The position numbers and the translations under genes were made by a program. This document shows, piece after piece, positions 55,167-63,202 of a stretch of DNA of 64,000 nt. Positions within the stretch are counted from its first letter, which is position 1. Every line of letters starts with the position of its first letter. This stretch comes from Bacteroidales bacterium. GTDB taxonomy: Bacteria; Bacteroidota; Bacteroidia; Bacteroidales; UBA932. Location: contig JAGCUK010000069.1 of the NCBI GenBank assembly GCA_017962925.1, positions 1 through 64,000 on the forward strand, in the 5' to 3' direction. The notes below the pieces were generated by a model. The model was not told where the DNA came from and did not search any database. It saw only the letters and a list, made by a program, of their open reading frames with translations.

Positions 55167-57857
55167 TTAGTTAATAATTGGTTTCTGTGCTTCATCAAGG
55201 GCGTTCTCAATCTTCTCTTTTTCTCGGCTACCAGTCGTAGGAAGTCGTAGCAGATGAATGCCCGACTTGGCGAGGATGCTATCTTTTTTACGATCTCGCT
55301 GCCATTGTTCGCTACCTTCTTTATGAAAACTCATACCATCAACCTCTATTACTAGGATGGGTTTCTTTGTAACTATGTCATATGCAAGAAAATCGCATCG
55401 TGTCCAATCATGTTTAGCGTAGATGATTTCCTCTTTTGTAAGGTCGCTGAAATCAGAAACAAGTAATGAAAGAGGATATTGGAACAAGAACTTTAGGTTC
55501 GAGTAGTTTTTCTTCTGTAGAATATCATTTAACATGCTTGTAATGATATTCTCCGATAAATACTGGCTTATAGATAAATTACTCTTTACAAATTCTTCGC
55601 GTTCCCTGCTATATTGATCATACAACAAATCAAATACGGAGCGAACGGATCCAGCTATAACATCCCCTCCACAGTAAGCAATATAGTCAGCAAGTTTCTT
55701 GATATTACTATCCGGCATATCGTTGCCGTTTACTATAAGAGAGAAATGATTCTTTGCACGAGATACCGCAACATTCAATAGATGAGGATCATCTACAAAC
55801 TCTTTTATTTCGTTATCTACAGTACAAAGGATAATTGCATCTTCCTCCCTTCCCTGGAACTTATGAACGGTTGCAATCTGAATATCTTTTAAACCTTCCT
55901 TTCTAAATAGTTCATCAATTAAACGAACTTGATCGTTATATGGGGTAATTACACCTATGCTTTTATAGAGAGCCGTAAGCCTTTTTGCTTCTGAAACGCA
56001 CTCTTCCGCTTGACGCACATTGACTTTCCCTCTGGCGTGATTACCCATGACAGTTCGGATAATGCTCATGCTAGGAGTATTAGATCTTTGCGTCATCGGT
56101 ATCAATTGTCCACCATAGAACATCTTATTGCAGAACTCAATTATCCTTGGTTCACAACGATAATGCTCACGAAGTAATGTCTGTGGCATATCTGGAAAAA
56201 CAGCGATAATTGAGTTAAGAAAACTATTGTCGTAAAAACGGTATTGACTCCCGACATCATATGTTGCTAATAACCTATCGGCTTCTCTCTTTATATCATC
56301 AGGAACAACATTAGGCAATTGTTTTTCGTCACCGACAATAACTGCCGCATTAGCACAATTCAAAGCTAATGCTCCCGCGGAAATGTCTATCTGTGACGCC
56401 TCATCCATAATCAACATATCAAACGGGATTAGCCGATCAATGTTAGTAGTCGCCGAAAAAGTTGTGCTTAAAATAATTGGATAATCGGATAAGAATTCCA
56501 GTGCCTCCCCTCCAAACAAATTATCCTTGGAATAAATGATTCTTTGCTTTGAAGAACCATATTTCTCATAAAGTATTGCCTCAAAATAAGTTCGGCTCAG
56601 AGAGATAAATTGATTATAATTGGGCTCAAATGATTGACACCAATTATTCATTTCTTGAAGCTTGTTTCTTTGTTCAAGATAGCGCTTTTCGGAAGCAAGT
56701 GCTTCTATCCTGTTCCTGTCCATTCCTTTTAACCGATGAATGACAAGAAAGAATTTTGTTTTGAGAGATAATCTACCCAGCCTCTTAGATTCATCTTCCA
56801 TACGCAAGAGGATGCCGAATAGTTTTTTGGACGAAACTCGAGGTAATCTATGGTTGGCAATATCAAAGTATTTTGATTGCGAATCATATTCAGCGAGAGC
56901 ATTCCTTAAAGAAGAACAACCTTCTTTATACTCGAAATACTTTGGTATAGCAGCGACGATACTTGCAACCCTTTCACGCAGAATCTTAAGTTCATTATTA
57001 GAACGTTGCCATTTTTTTATATCTGGATACAGGCCAGTTTGATTGGAAAAGAAAGTCTCCTTATTGGCTAATCGTCCAAGGAAAGCGAACAAAAAATCAT
57101 AACCATGTTGTTCAAGTTTCTCAGCAATGTTCTCAACAGCAGAGTTATTATTAGATACTATTTGTGTACTCTTTCCCTGAATAACAAGATTCGCAATAAT
57201 ATTAAGAATCGTTTGTGTCTTCCCAGTTCCTGGAGGACCTTGGATGACGGATAGGTCATTAGTAAGTGCATTCTTCACAGCATTGAACTGAGCCTCGTTA
57301 CACCCAAATGGAAAGACAAGGAAGGGGGCATTTCGGTTGTATTCCAAGGTTGCCTTGTCGGGGTTAAGGTATTTAGCAAAAAGAGAGCCTTTAAAGATAA
57401 ATGTTGCTTGAGTGTATTTGTCTGCAAGAGATATAATATTCCCTTCAGAATCTGATATACGACTCAATGCCGCTATTCGCTCAAGATAGAATAGTAATTT
57501 ATTCTTCTCCCCACGGATAGACCTCTCCAGACTTATTTCTGATGACCTATAATACTTTATAAAATCATGTCCCTGCTCAACACCATATACAAGTGCTGGT
57601 TTACCATAAATATGCACAACGTGGGTCAGTCCTATTCGCCCACTCGATTCCTCTTTATAACGAATATCTCCAGAAACAGTCTGAATAAAAGGGAGAGATG
57701 CTACGTCATGTAGAGCATAATTTCTTGCAAGGCAGCCACACTTCCCTTTAAAGATAACACGATAAACCCTCCTTCCACGGAAATATGCATTCTCTACACG
57801 AAGAACATTTGAATATGGCTTACCTTTGATTAGATATAATTGTTGAGGATGCATCAT
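55167..57857 (-). CDS. SF1 (Dna2/NAM7-type) helicase fused to a PD-(D/E)XK nuclease
   Basis: 896 residues, AT-rich unlike its neighbours. An N-terminal beta-rich part (1-190) has no known match for me. The helicase has Walker A GPPGTGKT (207-214), DEAS (485-488), GDEKQLP (509-515), HYRCEP (565-570), HKFQGRE (665-671) and AVSRAKN (697-703), with a long helical insert (about 280-430) between motifs I and II. The C-terminus (about 800-896) is a Vsr/DUF559/DUF2726-like nuclease with Asp822 in CDFLAYD and Glu838-x-Asp840 in VIEVDG. Such fusions recur in mobile and anti-phage loci, but this one stands alone, with its own promoter and no methylase. A defence or DNA-processing role is inferred. Confidence 0.85.
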   Translation of the reverse strand: MMHPQQLYLIKGKPYSNVLRVENAYFRGRRVYRVIFKGKCGCLARNYALHDVASLPFIQTVSGDIRYKEESSGRIGLTHVVHIYGKPALVYGVEQGHDFIKYYRSSEISLERSIRGEKNKLLFYLERIAALSRISDSEGNIISLADKYTQATFIFKGSLFAKYLNPDKATLEYNRNAPFLVFPFGCNEAQFNAVKNALTNDLSVIQGPPGTGKTQTILNIIANLVIQGKSTQIVSNNNSAVENIAEKLEQHGYDFLFAFLGRLANKETFFSNQTGLYPDIKKWQRSNNELKILRERVASIVAAIPKYFEYKEGCSSLRNALAEYDSQSKYFDIANHRLPRVSSKKLFGILLRMEDESKRLGRLSLKTKFFLVIHRLKGMDRNRIEALASEKRYLEQRNKLQEMNNWCQSFEPNYNQFISLSRTYFEAILYEKYGSSKQRIIYSKDNLFGGEALEFLSDYPIILSTTFSATTNIDRLIPFDMLIMDEASQIDISAGALALNCANAAVIVGDEKQLPNVVPDDIKREADRLLATYDVGSQYRFYDNSFLNSIIAVFPDMPQTLLREHYRCEPRIIEFCNKMFYGGQLIPMTQRSNTPSMSIIRTVMGNHARGKVNVRQAEECVSEAKRLTALYKSIGVITPYNDQVRLIDELFRKEGLKDIQIATVHKFQGREEDAIILCTVDNEIKEFVDDPHLLNVAVSRAKNHFSLIVNGNDMPDSNIKKLADYIAYCGGDVIAGSVRSVFDLLYDQYSREREEFVKSNLSISQYLSENIITSMLNDILQKKNYSNLKFLFQYPLSLLVSDFSDLTKEEIIYAKHDWTRCDFLAYDIVTKKPILVIEVDGMSFHKEGSEQWQRDRKKDSILAKSGIHLLRLPTTGSREKEKIENALDEAQKPIIN

Positions 57858-57876
57858 TAATTAATTATTCCATTGA

Positions 57877-57884
57877 CAAAGATA
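57877..57884 (-). promoter_or_regulatory. -7 promoter box of the helicase-nuclease gene
   Basis: Minus strand TATCTTTG, exact TAnnTTTG match, ending 19 nt before ATG 57857. Confidence 0.6.
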
Positions 57885-57930
57885 ATCATATAATCTGGAA
57901 CTCAACTGCTGTGAATCTTAATCCTTTTTA

Positions 57931-57961
57931 TTTGGATAGTCCGAAAAAATCCTTACATTTG
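57931..57961 (+). promoter_or_regulatory. Full consensus promoter of the small leader/ORF unit
   Basis: TTTG (57931-57934) and TACATTTG (57954-57961) are separated by 19 nt, both exact. No protein start follows for 160 nt, so it must drive a non-coding leader or small RNA. Confidence 0.75.
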
Positions 57962-57966
57962 CATCA

Positions 57967-58040
57967 GTTCATGCTGGATGTATTAAGATACTAGAATCAC
58001 CGCATGAAAGGCATTTCAGCCCCAACTGAAATGCTTTTTT
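57967..58040 (+). ncRNA. Candidate small RNA or attenuated leader
   Basis: From the predicted start (about 57966-57968) to a hairpin GCATTTCAG (58011-58019) / CTGAAATGC (58026-58034) followed by T6 (58035-58040), a textbook intrinsic terminator. Transcription stopping here gives an RNA of about 74 nt; read-through gives a leader for the small ORF at 58128. I do not recognise a known RNA family. Confidence 0.5.
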
Positions 58041-58114
58041 ATTCACAGACCGATAGAAAGGGGCTAATGGGGTACTTCTGCACCTTCCGGAAATCTTTTA
58101 CACGATTCTAGTAT
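57988..58114. repeat. 11-bp perfect inverted repeat around the early terminator
   Basis: ATACTAGAATC (57988-57998) and GATTCTAGTAT (58104-58114), separated by 105 nt that contain the terminator hairpin. In RNA they would close a multi-branch structure; in DNA they could be recombination or insertion-end sites. The small ORF begins 13 nt after the right arm. Confidence 0.65.
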
Positions 58115-58127
58115 TACATTCAACATT

Positions 58128-58271
58128 ATGAAAAGATTTATCCAAATAAGAGTGGGTATGTGCTTTGAGTTCAAGGCTCCAAAATTTGTCAAAGTGAAAG
58201 CGCACAAGCGCACTATCCGAGGCAAAATCGTGAAAGTCCATTCATTCCTCCGACGCGTTTGGGGACGATAA
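58128..58271 (+). CDS. Small basic protein (47 residues)
   Basis: ATG 58128 to TAA 58269-58271, 47 codons. It is very basic (about 15 Lys/Arg), starting MKRFIQIRVGMCFEFKAP and ending SFLRRVWGR. It has no signal peptide or membrane helix. The Lys/Arg pattern suggests nucleic-acid binding, for example RNA or ribosome, but I recognise no family. It lies downstream of the structured leader and upstream of a strong terminator, so it is a self-contained unit. Being short, it could be non-coding; the unbroken frame bounded by regulatory elements argues for translation. Confidence 0.5.
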   Translation: MKRFIQIRVGMCFEFKAPKFVKVKAHKRTIRGKIVKVHSFLRRVWGR

Positions 58272-58324
58272 GAGGCGCTTGATCGGAAACTGCCGATAAG
58301 CCAACAACCCGACCAGCGGCCCCT
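58272..58324 (+). other. Short structured 3' region of the small-ORF transcript
   Basis: 53 nt between the small ORF and its terminator. A small stem GCTT-g-ATCGG with CCGAT-AAGC can form; otherwise nothing recognisable. Confidence 0.35.
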
Positions 58325-58351
58325 AGGGAGAGTTTCGACTCTCCCTTTTTT
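58325..58351 (+). terminator. Terminator with TTCG tetraloop
   Basis: AGGGAGAGT (58325-58333), loop TTCG, ACTCTCCCT (58338-58346), then T6. A perfect 9-bp stem. It ends the small-ORF transcript just before the DJ-1 operon promoter. Confidence 0.9.
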
Positions 58352-58369
58352 ATTCAGATACTTTTTTCT

Positions 58370-58377
58370 TAAATTTG
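58370..58377 (+). promoter_or_regulatory. -7 promoter box of the DJ-1/Hsp15 operon
   Basis: TAAATTTG, exact match, ending 6 nt before ATG 58384. It rules out an in-frame TTG at 58375, which is part of the box. Confidence 0.65.
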
Positions 58378-58383
58378 TATGTT

Positions 58384-58959
58384 ATGAAAGGCATTTACAT
58401 ATTTCTCGCCGATGGTTTCGAAGATGTCGAGGCCCTTGGCACAAACGACGTCCTGCGCCGTGCCGGACTGCGTTCCGCGCTGGTTGGAATAGGAGAGGAT
58501 CCGTTTGCCCAGAGTTCCCACGGAGTGATGGTAGGAGTGGATGAAAACCTCCCCTACATGGAGATAGATCACACCGGCACCACCGAGAAGGATGTGCTTA
58601 TCTTCCCCGGCGGGATGCCCGGCAGCAAGAGCCTAGCGGCGTGCAAGCCTCTCATCAAACTGATGCAGGAGCATTACGATGCCGGCGGCACCGTGGCAGC
58701 CATCTGCGCAGCTCCCGGGCTGGTGCTGAGCCAGCTTAAGGGCATCGCCGGAGCCACCGTCACCTGCTTCGACGGCTTTGAAGGTTATCTGGAGAAGGCC
58801 GGGGCCAGGTTCGAGCCCCGTCCCGCCATCACCTCCAGACGCATCATCACCGGACGCAGCGCCGGCTGGGCCCTGAATTTCGGCTTGGAAATTGCAGGCA
58901 AGGTTGTTCCGGAGAAGGCAGACGACGTGCGTCACGCCCTCTATCTGGAGACTAAGTAA
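58384..58959 (+). CDS. DJ-1/PfpI family protein
   Basis: 191 residues from ATG 58384. The DJ-1 subfamily fold shows the N-terminal LADGFEDVEALG (8-19) with its conserved Glu and the nucleophile Cys108 in VAAICAAPGLVL. Relatives act as deglycase, glyoxalase or redox chaperones; activity is debated. It precedes the Hsp15 gene by 1 nt, which fits a stress-linked operon. Confidence 0.92.
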   Translation: MKGIYIFLADGFEDVEALGTNDVLRRAGLRSALVGIGEDPFAQSSHGVMVGVDENLPYMEIDHTGTTEKDVLIFPGGMPGSKSLAACKPLIKLMQEHYDAGGTVAAICAAPGLVLSQLKGIAGATVTCFDGFEGYLEKAGARFEPRPAITSRRIITGRSAGWALNFGLEIAGKVVPEKADDVRHALYLETK

Positions 58960-58960
58960 A

Positions 58961-59344
58961 ATGGAGCTGAGACTCGATAAATATCTATGGTGCATCCGGG
59001 TGTTCAAAACCCGCTCGGATGCCACTGAAGCGTGTAAGGGCAATAAAGTGCAGGTCAACGGAGTTCCGAGCAAACCATCGAAGGAAGTCAAGATCGGCGA
59101 TATGCTGGTGGTCCGTAAAGGCCCCGTGGAACTGACCTACCGCGTGAAGGCAGTCCTTCACAACCGTGTTGGCGCCGCGCTGGTGCCGGATTATGCCGAA
59201 GACCTCACTCCGGAAGCGGAAAGAGACAAACTGCATGCTCCCAAGGAGATCTTCTTCGTGAAGAGGGACAAGGGTGCCGGGCGTCCTACCAAGAAGGACC
59301 GCCGTACCCTGGATGCGCTTTGGGATGCTATGGATGAAAACTAA
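58961..59344 (+). CDS. S4-domain RNA-binding heat-shock protein Hsp15-like
   Basis: 127 residues from ATG 58961, directly after the DJ-1 stop; an earlier in-frame start would lie inside DJ-1. The S4 domain (about 1-65: MELRLDKYLWCIRVFKTRSD, then KVQVNGVPSKPSKEVKIGD) binds RNA, and a basic tail with KDKGAGRPTKKDRRT-like Lys/Arg follows. E. coli Hsp15 (hslR) binds stalled 50S subunits carrying peptidyl-tRNA, and a similar role is likely. Confidence 0.9.
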   Translation: MELRLDKYLWCIRVFKTRSDATEACKGNKVQVNGVPSKPSKEVKIGDMLVVRKGPVELTYRVKAVLHNRVGAALVPDYAEDLTPEAERDKLHAPKEIFFVKRDKGAGRPTKKDRRTLDALWDAMDEN

Positions 59345-59356
59345 ATAAATGATACT

Positions 59357-60028
59357 ATGAGTTTTGCGTGGATTCTGATGATTGTGGTGATGGTGCTCTC
59401 GCTGATCGTTCAGCAGACACTCACCAATCGTTTCAAGAAATATTCTAAGGTCGGGATCAATATGAGCGGCGCCGAGGTGTCCGCCCGGATGATGGCGGAT
59501 AATGGCATCAACGACGTGCAGATAGGCTCCGTAAACGGCCAGTTGACAGACCACTACGACCCGAGCAAGAAAGTCATCAACCTTTCAGATTCGGTGTATG
59601 CCCAGCGCAACATCGCAGCGGCGGCAGTCGCGGCCCACGAAACCGGGCACTGCATCCAGCACGCCAAGGGTTATGCTCCCCTGAAGCTGCGCAGCGCGAT
59701 GGTGCCGGTGGTATCCTTCGCCAACAACACGGTGCAGTGGGTGCTGCTCGCAGGTGTTATCTTCATCAACATCTTCCCCAGCCTCATCTGGATCGGCATA
59801 GGCCTGTTCGCGCTCACTACCATTTTCAGTCTGGTAACACTCCCGGTGGAGATTGACGCCAGCCGCCGCGCCATCGCATGGCTGGAGACATCCGGCATCG
59901 CCACCTACGAGACTCTGCCGCTGGCAAAAGACGCTCTCAAGTGGGCAGCATACACCTACGTGATTGCCGCGCTCGGCTCCCTCGCTACCCTGTTCTATTA
60001 CATCGGCATCGCCTCCAACAGAAGGTAA
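59357..60028 (+). CDS. YugP-type membrane zinc metallopeptidase
   Basis: 223 residues. Transmembrane helix about 3-19, zinc-binding HETGH (94-98) in AAHETGHCIQHAKGY, then hydrophobic helices about 118-150 and 193-216. The family is a neutral zinc peptidase of unknown substrate. It lies 12 nt after the Hsp15 gene. Confidence 0.9.
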   Translation: MSFAWILMIVVMVLSLIVQQTLTNRFKKYSKVGINMSGAEVSARMMADNGINDVQIGSVNGQLTDHYDPSKKVINLSDSVYAQRNIAAAAVAAHETGHCIQHAKGYAPLKLRSAMVPVVSFANNTVQWVLLAGVIFINIFPSLIWIGIGLFALTTIFSLVTLPVEIDASRRAIAWLETSGIATYETLPLAKDALKWAAYTYVIAALGSLATLFYYIGIASNRR

Positions 60029-60052
60029 AAGTGCTGACTATTAAAAATTTGC

Positions 60053-60060
60053 TATCTTTG
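60053..60060 (+). promoter_or_regulatory. -7 promoter box of the small RHH-like gene
   Basis: TATCTTTG, exact match, ending only 4 nt before ATG 60065, so the mRNA must be essentially leaderless. Confidence 0.65.
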
Positions 60061-60064
60061 CATT

Positions 60065-60292
60065 ATGGCACGAAAAACTAAAAACGGAGTAGATCCCCGA
60101 TATCTGGATAAGGAGCGCGCAGCTCTCAAGCGTACGATTCGCAAATCTGTATTCTTCAACAAGAAAGAACTGGCGGCAATCAACGAGTATTGCAAGCGCT
60201 TCGGCGTGCGTTCCCGCAGTGCCCTCATCCGTCAAGCCACCATGGAGCATATACTAAAAGAGTTGGATGCGGCGCACCCAACTCTTTTCTAG
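60065..60292 (+). CDS. Small conserved ribbon-helix-helix-like protein
   Basis: 75 residues, basic N-terminus (ARKTKNGVDPRYLDKERAAL) and an RTIRKSVFFNKKELAAINEY segment that fits a beta-strand followed by helices, then VRSRSALIRQATMEHILKEL. This is the layout of ribbon-helix-helix DNA-binding proteins, though unproved. Similar small proteins ending in HPTLF are, to my recollection, common in Bacteroidales. It has its own promoter, and its terminator is folded into its last codons. Confidence 0.75.
   Translation: MARKTKNGVDPRYLDKERAALKRTIRKSVFFNKKELAAINEYCKRFGVRSRSALIRQATMEHILKELDAAHPTLF
60256..60288. terminator. Terminator embedded in the end of the small gene
   Basis: AAAAGAGTTGG (60256-60266) and CCAACTCTTTT (60278-60288), 11-bp perfect arms with an 11-nt loop, wholly within the coding sequence; the stop is at 60290-60292. 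With A4 and T4 at the ends it can also serve the convergent M16 gene, which stops at 60309. Confidence 0.7.
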
Positions 60293-60308
60293 CTTTTCTT
60301 TCTGAATC

Positions 60309-63125
60309 CTACTCAGCAGGCACCATTACATACTCGACTTTGTTGCCGGAATTGATGATGGCAGCGGCTGCAGCGCGCACCTTCTCGGGAGTCAGGGCAT
60401 TGACAGCTGCCTCGTAGGCGGCATCTTCTGCACCATATCCGTCGAGGACATTGCGGATTTCGTTCACCCAGTACTGGTTGGAGATACGCTTCTCAGGAAT
60501 GTTCTTCTTGAGATTCAGCACTGCATTGTTGAATTCATCGGCGGTAGGACCGGTGGTGATGAACTCTGAAAGCTGATGCTTGGCAACCTTGAGGAGGGTG
60601 TCGCAAAGCTCGGGCTTGCACTGGAACATGACGGTGAACAGGGACATATCCACAGGATACTTCTCCTGCTGGCCCCTGGTGCTTGCGCCATAGGTGCCAC
60701 CGATTTCTTCGCGCAGGCTGGCGGTGTAACGCATATCCATGATGAAGGAAATCACATCAAGAGCGACCTCATTATCCATGCTGTACTGCACAGGTGCCTG
60801 GTACTGGAGGAATACGGTGCTCAGAGGAGTCTCCATCTTGGCGGGTTCGACAACCTCGACAATACCCTTGACGGGATAGTCTTTATTATCCACCCACTTG
60901 GGAGCCTTCTTGCCCTTCGGCAGAGAACCGATGTATTTCTCGACCAGAGGCTTGATGGTCTCGACATTCACATCACCGACAATGACGAGCTTGAGGCCGG
61001 CGGCATCGGAGAAGAGCCTGCGGTAGTTCTTCTCGACAGTTGCGATGGAAGCCTTCTCGAGAGTCTCCATATCGGTAAACTTGTGACGGGGGTTGCCGCC
61101 GTAAACTGCATCGGAGAAGCCCTTCTGGATTTTGTAGTTGGGAGTGTTGATCACATTGGGAAGCACACCCTTGAGCTGGTTCACGCCGACCATGTACTCT
61201 TCTTCATCGAAACGAGGCTGCACATACTCGAGGTACATGAGCTGGAATGCGGTTTCGATATCCTTGCAGGTTGAGCTGGCATAAACGCCGTTGTACAGAT
61301 CGTCGATGACAGGCGCAACGTTGACATTCTTGCCGGTGAGCATCTTTGTAACCTGGGTGCCGGAGAAATCGGCGACACCGCGGTTGCGGTTGTACATCGA
61401 CCAGATACTGCCATCGAAGGAATCCAGATCGTCGGTTGCAATCAGACTGTTGCCACCTTCACGATAGAGACGGAGAAGGATCTGGTCTTTCTGATACTCG
61501 GTGGGCAGGACATAGACCTGAACGCCGTTCTTGAGAGTCCAGTTAATGCTTTCGCAGGGGCCGGTAGCGGTCTTCTTGACCTTTCCACCCTTCAGCTTGG
61601 AAGGATCCAGGAAGGAACTTGCGATCTCCTCACCCTTGAGGGGCTGGATATCGGAAGCCTTAACCTTTGCGATGATGTCCAGAAGCTGGGCGGAGGTAGG
61701 AGTTGCGATGCCTTCCTTCTCGGGGCCGCTGTAAACTACTACGAGGTTCTCTTCGGTAATGAGCTGCTTGGCAACCTGATTCAGCACATCTGCGCTGAGC
61801 TGACCGAGGAGCTGCTTGCCGAACTCAAGTTCGAACTTGGGATCCATGTAGGTCTTGTTGTCGAAGAAGTTCTGAAGGAGAGGACGCACCAGCTGAGGGT
61901 TCTTGCGGGTGTCAGCCTTCTCTGCAGCAGTCTCGAGCTGAGAAATCAGATTGGCCTTGGCACGATTGACCTCTTCTGCCTGGAAGCCGAAGCGGCTCAT
62001 ACGCTCGAGTTCGGTGTAGAATGCCTCGAAACCGCCGAGGATATTGTCTTCCTTGAGAGTGACATCGCCGGATGCAATGTCGATGGCTTCGTAAATCAGG
62101 TTGGTGACATAGAATCCACCAGTCATGTAAGGAGCATCGGCCTTAGCAGTGATATCGCTGAAGCGCTCGTCCATAATCTGAGCGATGAGGATCTTGATGT
62201 AGTCCTGCATCTCGCCCACGATGGTGTTGTTGATGCTTTCGGGAGCTGCCTCGCTCTTCCACATAATCTCGATGGAGGGAGCGGAAGTCTCGGGATCGGT
62301 GATGACACCCACGGCAGGTTCCTTGTTGGCAGGGAAAGGAATCTCGGGCTTGGCCTGAGGATTCTCATTCTTGGGGATGATGCCGAAGATCTCCTTGATC
62401 TTGGCCTCGGTGCGGTCCACATCCACATCAGCCACGACCACTACGGCCTGGTTTCCGGGATAGTACCAGCTGTGATAGAAGTTGAGAATGCTCTGAGGCT
62501 TGAAGCCCATGATGTTCTCTTCCGAGCCGATCAGGGTGCAGGTTGCATACTTGGTATCCCCGAAATAATAAGGGAGGGATGCCTCCAGAGTACGCCACTG
62601 TGCATTGCGGCGGGAGCGGCGCTCCTCGCGGATAACTCCGCGCTCGGCATCGATCTCCTTGGGATCGTTGGTCACAAAGTGTGCATACTCGCGCAGCACC
62701 ATAAGGCAGGAGTCGACCACACCGACACGCTCAACGGGCATATTGTTGAGCATGTACTGGGTCTCCTCAAAACCGGTGGATGCATTGATATTGCGGCCGA
62801 ACTCAGCGCCTACGCTCTGCAGCCAGTCAAGAATGCCCTTTCCGGGGAAATGCTCGGTTCCGTTGAAGCACATGTGCTCGAGGAAGTGAGCAAGACCGTC
62901 CTGGTCAGGAGTCTCGAGAATAGCACCGGCGTTGGTGGCCAGATAGAACTCAGCGCGCTTTGCGGGAAGTTCATTATGACGGATGTAATAGGTAAGACCG
63001 TTTTCCAGTTTACCGACTTTCACAGCCGGATCGCCGGGAAGCGGGCGAAGCATAGGGTTGTCCTGTGCGGACATGGCAACTGCCGCAAAAGCGGCGAGTA
63101 CAACAATAAATAACCTTTTCATCAT
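60309..63125 (-). CDS. M16 family (pitrilysin-like) secreted metallopeptidase
   Basis: 938 residues; signal peptide about 1-20. The zinc motif HxxEH is HFLEH (80-84), with the third ligand Glu161 at the family spacing of 76 residues. It comprises two M16 halves: the N-terminal half is active, while the C-terminal half (about 500-930) lacks the motif, as usual. It is a periplasmic or outer-membrane-associated peptidase. An ATG one codon later is an alternative start. It is behind a full consensus promoter. Confidence 0.95.
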   Translation of the reverse strand: MMKRLFIVVLAAFAAVAMSAQDNPMLRPLPGDPAVKVGKLENGLTYYIRHNELPAKRAEFYLATNAGAILETPDQDGLAHFLEHMCFNGTEHFPGKGILDWLQSVGAEFGRNINASTGFEETQYMLNNMPVERVGVVDSCLMVLREYAHFVTNDPKEIDAERGVIREERRSRRNAQWRTLEASLPYYFGDTKYATCTLIGSEENIMGFKPQSILNFYHSWYYPGNQAVVVVADVDVDRTEAKIKEIFGIIPKNENPQAKPEIPFPANKEPAVGVITDPETSAPSIEIMWKSEAAPESINNTIVGEMQDYIKILIAQIMDERFSDITAKADAPYMTGGFYVTNLIYEAIDIASGDVTLKEDNILGGFEAFYTELERMSRFGFQAEEVNRAKANLISQLETAAEKADTRKNPQLVRPLLQNFFDNKTYMDPKFELEFGKQLLGQLSADVLNQVAKQLITEENLVVVYSGPEKEGIATPTSAQLLDIIAKVKASDIQPLKGEEIASSFLDPSKLKGGKVKKTATGPCESINWTLKNGVQVYVLPTEYQKDQILLRLYREGGNSLIATDDLDSFDGSIWSMYNRNRGVADFSGTQVTKMLTGKNVNVAPVIDDLYNGVYASSTCKDIETAFQLMYLEYVQPRFDEEEYMVGVNQLKGVLPNVINTPNYKIQKGFSDAVYGGNPRHKFTDMETLEKASIATVEKNYRRLFSDAAGLKLVIVGDVNVETIKPLVEKYIGSLPKGKKAPKWVDNKDYPVKGIVEVVEPAKMETPLSTVFLQYQAPVQYSMDNEVALDVISFIMDMRYTASLREEIGGTYGASTRGQQEKYPVDMSLFTVMFQCKPELCDTLLKVAKHQLSEFITTGPTADEFNNAVLNLKKNIPEKRISNQYWVNEIRNVLDGYGAEDAAYEAAVNALTPEKVRAAAAAIINSGNKVEYVMVPAE

Positions 63126-63145
63126 TAAAAAGTATTGATTTGATG

Positions 63146-63174
63146 CAAATATATAAGATTTTATTGAATTACAA
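63146..63174 (-). promoter_or_regulatory. Full promoter of the M16 peptidase gene
   Basis: Minus strand TTG (63172-63174), 18-nt spacer, TATATTTG (63146-63153), 20 nt before the ATG. Confidence 0.7.
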
Positions 63175-63202
63175 TAAATATTTATAAAAATTTCACAACT
63201 GT

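Noticed and set aside
57988..58114. Retron-type non-coding RNA (inverted repeats flanking a structured RNA)
   Set aside because: No reverse transcriptase gene is present on either side; the downstream ORF has only 47 codons.
55167..58271. Restriction-modification system
   Set aside because: A nuclease domain is present, but no methyltransferase or specificity subunit lies in the island.
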